From Sternotherus odoratus (taxonomy: Eukaryota; Chordata; Testudines; Kinosternidae), in contig JAVMKO010000001.1 in the NCBI GenBank assembly GCA_032164245.1, positions 82,395,892 through 82,459,891 on the forward strand: a stretch of DNA of 64,000 nucleotides. The letters are read 5' to 3'. Position 1 is the first letter of the stretch. Every line of letters begins with the position of its first letter. A model generated the notes under the pieces. It was not told where the DNA came from. It saw nothing but the letters and a program-made list of their open reading frames with translations, and made no database searches. This document shows positions 56,197-64,000 of this stretch, in pieces. The position numbers and the translations under genes were made by a program.

Positions 56197-56310
56197 ACCA
56201 CTGGGAAACTAAGGCACAGAGTGGCTAAGTGACTTGCCCAAGAGTGACAGAGGAGGGACTTGAACCAAGGTTTCCTAAACCCTAGATTAATGCCCTAACC
56301 AGAGGACCTT
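56197..56310 (-). repeat. MIR/CORE-type SINE fragment, reverse orientation
   Basis: AAACTAAGGCACAGAGTGGC, then TAAGTGACTTGCCCAAGAGT, then GGGACTTGAACCAAGG, directly after the CR1 tail. Confidence 0.7.
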
Positions 56311-56612
56311 CCCGAAAGAATGAACAGAAGCCTTTTTGTTGACTTCAGTGGAGATTAACATCCATCCTGTGACTAATGTGGACAGAAGCCCTAATACTGA
56401 AATAGGTAACAAAGGTTCTTCTTTAGTTCAAGTGGTAGAGGCCTGTGTTGGGGTTTTGGGGGTGGGTGGGTTTGGTTGGTTTTTTTAAGCAGAAAGTGCT
56501 GGGCTCTCTCCTTGAAGTCAGTGGAGTGACTTTGGTATAAGACCAGCATTATGCAGCTGAGAATCAGATCCCATGTGAGTAAATGGTGCCCAGGGGTTTC
56601 TCTGTTTAATGT

Positions 56613-56650
56613 AGCACAGGGGTAGGCAACCTATGGCACAAGTGCCAAAT
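56613..56650 (+). mobile_element. Left-end fragment of a hAT-type element
   Basis: CAGGGGTAGGCAACCTATGG followed by CACAAGTGCCAAATT. It has the same style of terminus as the complete hAT elements here, but I find no matching right end, so the copy is probably truncated. Confidence 0.5.
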
Positions 56651-57899
56651 TTGATTGCCAATTTTAGTGGAAAAGGCTGGAATAAAAGTAAGGACTACTT
56701 GGCCCCCTAACCTGGACATATTCCCTAAAGGGGCTACTTGAGTGATAAAAGCAACAGAAAGAGGAAGCTAATTTTGACCAGATTTGTGGTTCCCCAAAAT
56801 TGTCCAGCTTGGTTAGAACCATTCTGGGGAGCGGCCAGTTCATTGTGTAGCTACATTAATTTAACAGGTATCTGCAGTGTTACACATCGGGACCATGATC
56901 CTACAAAGATTTATGCACATGCTTAACTTTCTGCATTGGGAGTAGTAGCCCTGTTGAAGTCAGTGGAACTGCTAACAGTGTATAAAATCAAGCATGTCTT
57001 TGCAAGATCAGGGCCTTAATGAGCTTACCAAAATATACCCGCTATAATGCATGCTCAGCATGAGATTTTCAAATGCTCATAACTCGGTCAAATACAAACC
57101 AATCTCCTCCATAATAAGGCTAGGCACTGCAGCTCAGTCAGAGGTATTGCCGTGCCAAATTGCAACTTTCAAACGTCAGCCATTTTGGCAATAAGGGCGA
57201 CTGTAAAGGGTCACCCGGAAGAATGAAGAAAACCGTATTCTGTCCTCATTTTCACTCAGAAAGAGCCTGAATCATTTCCATGCAAACTTTCCAAAACCAT
57301 TCCGGAAGAATGGAAAAATAGTCCACTACAATTCTCAGCCCTTGTTTGTTGAGGATGACCAGGATGTAGCCTAAAAGGTTGGAGTTGGAAAGCTGTGGCT
57401 TATCATGCGAGTTGGCTTCACACAGCAGCAGTGCTCAGCCTTGTTCCTGAGGAACACTCCTGCCATTTGACAAAGTTCTGAGCATCTGAAAATCATGGAG
57501 CCGGTCGGTGCTGTGAGCATTTTGCAAAGCGGATTAAATCCTAACAAAGGGCCATATTGTACTAGGAGCATGGAGTCCCTAGCAAAGGACAAAGTGGAGT
57601 CACAGTAGCCCAGGAAAAGCACTGGGAGACAAATGTGCATTATTCCTTCCAACTTGCATTGCCTTGCTCTTACCAAGGTTATGTTTCATCTGCCATTGTG
57701 TAACTATCCGGCTTTTCTGTAGCCATGCTGGAAGGCCTGAACCAAAGCCGCCTTCTGCAGACAGACTGAAGATGCAGCAGCCATCAGCTGCAGCCCTGGA
57801 GTCACATACTCACATTCCATCTAAAATGAATTGAAAAGATTCACACCAGGTTGTGAGAAGGGGACTAGGCCTAATAGTTCTCACTGTCACCAGATAAAG
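56651..57899. other. Host non-coding stretch
   Basis: Contains TGAAGTCAGTGG at 56954-56965. No gene or complete repeat seen. Confidence 0.35.
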
Positions 57900-57959
57900 C
57901 ATTGTCGGGACACTTTCCTATTGTTTGACCTGTGATCTCTGTCTGGTTTGAAAAGGTTT

Positions 57960-58628
57960 CTGTCTCCTGTATAATTAATTGTGCTAGGTGTAAATCAGTT
58001 AAGGTGGTGGGGTAGGATTGGTTAGGTAATTTTGTTAGGATTGGTTAGTAAAATTATACTAAGATAATTGGTTAAGAGAAGCAAGACTCAAATTTTATTA
58101 TAAAAACTGGGGTCCAAGAAGGAGCTGAGAAGAAGAAGATCAGAAATATCAGAAGCAAGGAGGAGAAGGGCTGGAAGAAAACCAAAGGAGATAAGGAACC
58201 CCTGAGGAAAAGAACGCACCTCCAAGACCCAGCCTAAGATAAAAGCTGCCAGGACTTTTCTGACTCTGAGGTGCAGCAGCTAAGATCCAGAGACTGACCT
58301 TGCTTGTCATATACAGGGGAAGCCTGCTTGCCTGTCCCAGGATTGGTGAGCATGATACTGTGTGTTTAGCTTGTGTATTCTGTTTGTTTGGGAATTGTCA
58401 ATAAATAGAGGATAAGAATATTACTGTGTGAGGCTCTTTCAGCGGCTAAAGATCCTGCCAACCCGCAGGACGACGTGCCCTGAGCCCTAGGAATTGGGTA
58501 AGGGTGGCTGTATAAATTAACAGGGTTTCACCTTGAGCCCTAGGAACTGGGTAAAGGTGTATGTCCCTATAGGGTGGAAGGGATAGAGAATTTGTGCGGG
58601 TAACAATTGTGCTGCCCAGGCATCTAGC
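57960..58628 (+). repeat. Possible solo LTR, borders unresolved
   Basis: A stretch with a polyadenylation-like GTCAATAAATAGAGG (near 58400), a following GTGTGAGGCTCTTTC segment and an internal repeat of GAGCCCTAGGAA.TGGGTAA at about 58482 and 58534. Such an arrangement recalls an R-U5 region of a retroviral LTR. I could not find matched TG/CA ends with a target duplication, and no coding remnants are attached. Confidence 0.3.
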
Positions 58629-58699
58629 TTTGGCCAGACCGTTACAGCTGTCTCTCGTTTAGACTAATGTCGGTAATATTGTGCCATCTGCAAATTTTG

Positions 58700-59230
58700 T
58701 AACCACTCAGGAAAAAGACCTGGTTGTCACTGTGAAATATCTGCTCAGTGTGCAGCAGCAGCCGTCAAGAAGAGCACACCAAATATTAGGCTGTAGTAGG
58801 AATGAGACAGAGACTAATCGTGACAATAACAAACTAGAACAAAGGAACAGCCAATGAAACTGAAAGGCTACAAATTTAAGACTGATAAGAGGAACTATTT
58901 TTGACATGATTCTTGGCGCCCAAGAGCTTAGGATGGTAAAAAAAAAAGACGATTAGACATGGATAAAGATAGCAAGAACATCCACAGTTATGTGATATAG
59001 TAAGAGAAAAATGATTTGGGGTATAAGCCCTCATGCTTCAGACCATAAGACCACCCCTCACTGAAAAGGGTTAGGAAGAAACTTCTTTTATAAGCAGGTT
59101 GTTCTGTAGTTGCCCATTCCTGTGATTCTTCATCTTCCTCTGAAAGATCTGCCCCCAGCCACTCTTAGGAGACCACTGGTCTGATTTGCTGTGCCAGTTG
59201 CTTTGTTCCAAATAGAGCTGTCCTGGACTA
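58700..59230 (+). mobile_element. CR1-type LINE, decayed 3' fragment
   Basis: CTCAGGAAAAAGACCTGGTT, then GGAACAGCCAATGAAAC, then CCCTCATGCTTCAGACCATA, AGGAAGAAACTTCTTTTATA and ACCACTGGTCTGATTTGCTG follow the order of a CR1 subfamily's C-terminus and 3' UTR. Reading frames are destroyed. Confidence 0.65.
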
Positions 59231-59499
59231 TTCTAAGAGTGGAATGAGTATAAATAGACAAGAACGGAAGAAAATATGACCAGCTCCCACACACGCATAT
59301 ACAAGGTTGTAAGAAAAAAATCTGACACTATGTTCTATTTGAGAAATAGTACATCATCCTGTGATGAAAAAACGTGTCATACTGCAGATAAGGGCTACTC
59401 TACCTTGAATGGTCCCTTACACAATGTTCTAATTACGTATGCTAAACAATCTGTTCCATCTTGCATTTAGCTGTGATGCTGGGAGTTTCTTTCCCAGAC

Positions 59500-59594
59500 C
59501 TGAAGAAGAGCTTTGTGTGGCTGGAAAGCTTGTCTCTCTCCCCAACAGAAGTTGGCCCAATAAAAGCTATTATCTCACCCAGCCTCTCTCTCTA
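59500..59594 (+). repeat. Dispersed repeat, copy 2 of 2
   Basis: CTGAAGAAGAGCTTTGTGTG, then AAAGCTTGTCTCTCTCCCCA, then ACAGAAGTTGGCCCAATAAA and TATTATCTCACCCAG. Same block as 17922-18013. Confidence 0.65.
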
Positions 59595-59762
59595 CAGATA
59601 AGGGACACATTTATGGTCACATGGGCAACCTTACATTTGGCATAGCTGGATTTTACATTGTTTAACTGCGTCATGGCAATGTTTTATGTTAAGACTTGTT
59701 TTGTGACAATAGATAAGGATATTAGTAAATTAGCAAATTCTCCAACATGTGGTCCCATTTTA

Positions 59763-59873
59763 GGGTGACCAGATGTCCCGATTTTATAGGGACAGTCCCG
59801 ATTTCTGGGTCTTTTTCTTATATAGGCTCCTATTACCCCGTGCCAGTTTTTAACATTTGCTGTCTGGTCACCC
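59763..59873 (+). mobile_element. TA-flanked MITE, copy G
   Basis: Ends GGGTGACCAGA and TCTGGTCACCC (perfect 11-bp inverted repeats), TA at 59761-59762 and 59874-59875. 111 bp, with a small deletion in the C-rich middle. Confidence 0.85.
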
Positions 59874-60279
59874 TATCCCATTTATTACGTTAGAATTGTT
59901 CTCCCCACTGCTTTGCTATCAGCAGCATGTTTCTTCACCCTCATCCAGGAGACTGGGATTATCAGCGGGACTAGAAACATGCTGTGCCACTGCAGCACTC
60001 TTGTGTTGTCAAAGGAGTGGGTCTCTGAAGTTGGGGATACCAGAGAAACCAATAGCACACTGGAGTTTGTTTCTGATGTAAGGGGTGGAGCTCAGAGATG
60101 GCGTTAGAGGGACTGCAGCACAGTTCTGTTGGGTGGACTTGATCCAGAGCTCATGAAAGTAAATGATAAAACTCTCATTGTCTTCAGTGGGTTTTGGATC
60201 AGGCTGTTGGGGAGCTCCAGGAACATGGGACTGGTATCACAATGAAGCTGAGCTGTACAAGGATGGTGCTTTGGAAGTA

Positions 60280-60396
60280 GGGTGACCAGATGTCCCATTT
60301 TTAAAGGGACAGTCCTCTTTTTTGGGGACTTTTGCTTATATAGGCGCCTATTACCCCCCACCCCCGGTCCTGTTTTTTCACACTGTCTGGTCACCC
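60280..60396 (+). mobile_element. TA-flanked MITE, copy H
   Basis: Ends GGGTGACCAGA and TCTGGTCACCC. TA at 60278-60279 on the left; the right flank is AA, a changed copy. 117 bp. Confidence 0.82.
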
Positions 60397-60430
60397 AATT
60401 GGAAGCCTGGCAGTTCAGTGCAGGATGACT

Positions 60431-60835
60431 ATTAGAGCTGGTCTCAAACATTTCAACAGAACAGTTTTCTGTAGGAAAATGCAGTTTTGCCAAAATCAAA
60501 ATGGTTTGTGGGAATGGTTAGATTTTGATGCAATTTTTAATGGAAAAAAGTTGGAACAAATAATTTGTAATTGATCGTGTCAACAGGGCTGGCTCCAGGC
60601 ACCAGCTGAGGAAGCATGTACTTGGGGCAGCACATTTTATGGGGAGGCATTCTGGCCAATTTTTTTTTTCATTTCCATGGCGCTCGGGCTGCTTTTTTTT
60701 TTTTTGCTTGGGAGGCAAAAAAGTTAGAGCCGTCCCTGTGTGTCAAAATAGTTCATTTCAGTAAGGTAAAAATGTTTCATTTTGACATTATCATTTTGAT
60801 TCACTTTATTTTGACTCCTATATTATATTAAACCA
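60431..60835. repeat. AT-rich dispersed repeat interrupted by a hAT element
   Basis: Begins ATTAGAGCTGGTCTC and is rich in CATTTC/GAAAATG words on both sides of the nested element at 60584-60738. Same family impression as 36811-37209. Confidence 0.45.
60584..60738. mobile_element. 155-bp hAT-type element (CAGGGCTGGC family)
   Basis: Left end CAGGGCTGGCTCCAGGC; the reverse-complemented right end is CAGGGACGGCTCTAACT. Flanks CGTGTCAA and TGTGTCAA agree at seven of eight positions. Contains T-rich runs near 60660 and 60693. Confidence 0.8.
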
Positions 60836-62219
60836 ATATTTTTCAATATTTTCTTTATTATAATGAATCATTGCTAATTTATATGCAATGTTTAATATTT
60901 TGTATTATATTATCATGTGTTAGCTTGGGGAAGAAGGAATGCAAGACAGCCTGAATTTGAGATGAACAGAAAGGAGAGGAACATTTTGGAGCTTGCTGTC
61001 CGCAATGGGTTGCTGCATATTTTCCAAAACTTTGAAGAGTTAGTAGAGGTGTTTTGGCCTAGCTCCAGATGAATTTAATCACCTGATGCTTCTCTAATAT
61101 TTTCTAGGCTCTTCAGTGGGCTATAGAAAACTGTCATTAAACATGCAAAAGCAACACTGATGCTTATTTTGCAAGGAATGCGAGACAATATGGAGAGAGT
61201 CCACCCTTTGGGCACTGGAGCATGTCAGAGACTGGATTAGCATCTCCCTTTGCAGTTAGATAGTTCCTCTCTGAAAAACACTCAGATGAGAATGCAAGTG
61301 GTTAATAATCATTCTCTCCTTGCAGGAAGTATTGCACTAGGTGCTTAAGAATCAGTGTTAAAGACCCACCATGTATCCTAAATGGAAAACGAAGCCTGTG
61401 GAGCATTAGTTTTCTCTTTGGCAGTGTCAGCCAAATATTTTTAAGCTATGACAGTGCTCCGCCCTCACAGCTCCCCACAGAGAGGGAAAAGATGGTTTTA
61501 GCCCATGTCTTTTCCACAATTTAGAAATTACTGCTGTCCCTAGGAGGTTTCTGGGCTTGCTCATAAGCTCCTCAGTTACTGCACCTTAAATAGACCTCCC
61601 TGAGGTAACAAAACCGATCTAGTTTCTGTGATAGTGACAGATCTTGGGAAATTAAGCATTAGACACTAGGATTAAATCAGCTCTGGATCGGTTAGTCTAC
61701 ATGCATACAGTCATCTTCAATGCAGTGTCCCTGTGGAGCACTGCATTTCAGGAGACCAAAAAATTAGGGTTGTTTCTTTGACAGCCACCTTCCTAGAGAC
61801 TGAGGGTGACATTTTTTTTCTCTCTCTCTTAGGGTTTTATACTGCCACCCATCACTGTAGTCTCAAAGTGCCTTCCACATAAAATCAGTAGCAGTGGTGA
61901 AGTTCCCAAGGGACTTCATGGAGACTCTGGTACTTCCTTTTTGGAGACAAAGCTCTGCACGGTGTGTGTGTGTTTTGGCAGGGATGGAATTGGCAGGGCT
62001 TTGGGAATAAAAGAGGTGTTCGAACTGTAAGCATCATTTATGGTGGAAAGGCCTTCTCAAGGAGAGAATCTTTGCAGTGTTTCCTAAAATGGTCAGACTG
62101 ATCCACACTGGAAGATTGTTCTACAGCTGTCTCTCTCCCCTTCCCCCAGCTGATAATCTTTTACCCACATCTCTCATGAGCCCTGTCCTGGCCTTTGTGA
62201 TCTGCTTTGTTCCAGAGGA
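60836..62219. other. Host non-coding stretch
   Basis: AT-rich; no gene or nameable repeat. Confidence 0.35.
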
Positions 62220-62490
62220 GCACAGGTGTCAAAGTGGTTCATAGATCGGAATTTGGTCTTTGGCGTAGCTGGGGCTTGATCCATTAATTGCTCTGAAAAT
62301 TAGGCTGGCACCGGAAGCTGACTGGGAGCCAGTGGAGGGATCTGAGCACTGGTCTGATGTGCTGGCTGCAGCCTGAGCCATGGAGAAGGCAGGCAGCCCA
62401 TTCTGTACCAGCTGGAGCCTCTCCATCATCTTCACATTCAGTTTCAGACACAATCAGTAACCAAGCCTGAAGGTGACAATTCATGGATAG
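62220..62490 (-). repeat. L2-type LINE relic, C-terminal coding region
   Basis: On the minus strand one frame contains HIRPVLRSLHWLPVSFRCQ, the conserved motif of L2-like LINE polyproteins, then runs into a stop. The adjacent frame continues the match (RAINGSSPSYAKDQI), so a frameshift is present. Confidence 0.7.
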
Positions 62491-63962
62491 CAGTGGCTAG
62501 GTATGGCAAGAAGGGACAAAGTCTCCCAGCAAGCTGGAGGTGGAAGAATGTCATTTTGGAGACTGGTGCTACTTGGTCATTGGGGCTTAGCAAGGGGTCA
62601 CCCAAGACCCTGAGGCATTGCACAACCTTGATGAATGGACTTACACCACTAGAAAATTTGGCCCTAAAACTCTGGCAGGAGGGTCATTTTGATAGAAAGC
62701 TCTATTGCATCAGTGAAACCCTCTGCCTCATGGCTGGCTTGGATTCTGCACACTACAGATGCTCCGTCTGCGACAGGGAATGAAATATAACCTAAAAGTG
62801 GATAAATATGTTGATATGTACATAGTCATATTGATGGATAAAGTCATAGATATCAGACCCAGCATCATAGGGTGTCATATCATCAGATCTCATCATAAGC
62901 TAAGGAAGGCTGGGCATGGATAGCCCTTGAATGGCAAACATTTAAATAAACCTCAGCTGTTGCCGATTCAACAAGTGATACTTTTCTGAGTAAATACTGA
63001 ACCAGCCAGTGCTCCCATATGGTGTTGGACAGCGTCATTTGTTGATGGAAATCTGGTATTGCAAACTAAATTCTGACCACTTTGGGTCATGACATGGTCA
63101 AGCACATGTCACGAACAGACATAATTGCTTTGGAACAAGGGATGATGCAATTTAAGTTCAGCAAAGCCTCTTTATTTTACAATCTCCTGCTGCTTCAGCA
63201 GCACAGCTTGCACCTTCCTGGAGTCAAGTAGCCCTGCTGCATACTTGTACATCTCACATCAAGCTTGAGGCATTAAAAAAAAACACAGCAACAATTCAGT
63301 CTTAAGCCTGTGAGGTCAAGCACTCAGCTATCAGGGCATTCAAAAAATGAAGACGTCACCCACAGCATTAACCCAGCCCAGCTTACACATCTTTCCAGGT
63401 TTCATTTGTTTAATATAAACTTTTGTGTATTATTATGTTCATTCTTATATTCTCACAAAACACATAGTGTAGCCGGCGTGGCTGAGCTAATGTTGAAGGA
63501 AAATCATTAATTTTCAGGCTTCCTTGACTTCAGAGTGCTTGATTTCAAAACCTTCATATTGCATTTCTGCTAGTATATTGCTATGAAAACAGGATTATAG
63601 TGAATGCTCCCGGTGTAAATCTAATATACAGTGGTGGCTATCTGATGACTGCTGCAATATAGGTGAAGTCTTTATAGATGATATGCTGTATAGAGAGATG
63701 GAAACATTCTGAATAATAGAGTTTCATAATGGCATGCGTCAGGCGTGCAAACAATTCTAAACCTGGTTATGAGCTGCTCTTAGGTTTTTATTTATTTACT
63801 TTACTTCACTAGTTTTTGCTGTTTCTAATGTAGATGATGTATTCCTTTCTGCCAGTTCGCCAGATCGCTCACAATGAGATATGGAGGGAAGCCTTGGGAG
63901 TAAATGGAGGCTTTCCCCTTCACGGGCACTAGGCATAAGCAAACTAAGCAATTGCTTAGGGC
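62491..63962. other. Host non-coding stretch
   Basis: No gene or repeat recognised. CACTAGGCATAAGCAAACTA near 63928 may begin another TIR-type element that runs off the window. Confidence 0.35.
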
Positions 63963-63963
63963 C

Positions 63964-63985
63964 GTGTGTGTGTGTGTCTGTGTGT
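63964..63985 (+). repeat. (TG)n microsatellite
   Basis: TG run with one interruption (TGTGTGTCTGTGTGT). Confidence 0.85.
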
Positions 63986-64000
63986 AGGGGTGACTATTCT

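Overview
The window looks like non-coding DNA from a large, repeat-rich vertebrate genome. A turtle is the best guess, and a crocodilian is possible. The reasons are CR1 LINE fragments with the 8-bp (ATTCTATG)-type 3' tail, MIR/CORE-type SINEs, L2-type LINE relics, many hAT-type non-autonomous elements with 8-bp target duplications, and a dense family of short TA-flanked inverted-repeat elements. I see no convincing host protein-coding gene. One short splice-site-flanked segment (43445-43487) is the only exon candidate. The species assignment is inference; no search was possible.

The centrepiece is a complete LTR retrotransposon at 7875-14474, on the minus strand, flanked by a perfect 5-bp duplication (CTGAC). 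The two LTRs are each 1081 bp and on my reading differ at one base, so the insertion is young. Each LTR carries about ten and a half copies of a 50-bp repeat. Between them runs one uninterrupted gag-pol reading frame (1570 codons from the first ATG). Its order is polyQ region, SCAN-like Gag, CCHC zinc knuckle, aspartic protease, integrase, reverse transcriptase, RNase H. Integrase lies before reverse transcriptase. That is the Ty1/copia-type order, but the enzymes are Ty3/gypsy-type, which is the hallmark of Gmr1-like elements, the group from which the host SCAN domain is thought to derive. The frame continues into the 3' LTR, which encodes the last 110 residues.

Layout: 1-522, two GC-rich/TIR-type repeats; 523-7869, host non-coding DNA with an L2 relic, a SINE tail and two TA-flanked MITEs; 7870-14479, the Gmr1-like element with its target duplications; 14480-18000, CR1 and SINE fragments; 18036-18625, a SINE split by a hAT element; 18851-20004, a GC-rich 1.15-kb hAT element with internal tandem repeats; 20013-40994, AT-rich intergenic or intronic DNA with scattered CR1, L2, MIR and MITE copies; 40995-41110, a near-perfect hairpin; 47317-50238, two further hAT-type elements around a SINE composite; 51110-56310, CR1 fragments, including a 2-kb 3' portion that carries a nested hAT insertion; 56613-64000, more CR1, MITE and hAT pieces and an unresolved LTR-like segment.

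The parts work together only within the retrotransposon, where LTR promoter candidates, primer site, polypurine tract and polyprotein form an apparently complete replication unit. All else is a stack of mobile-element insertions of different ages, several nested with readable target-site duplications.
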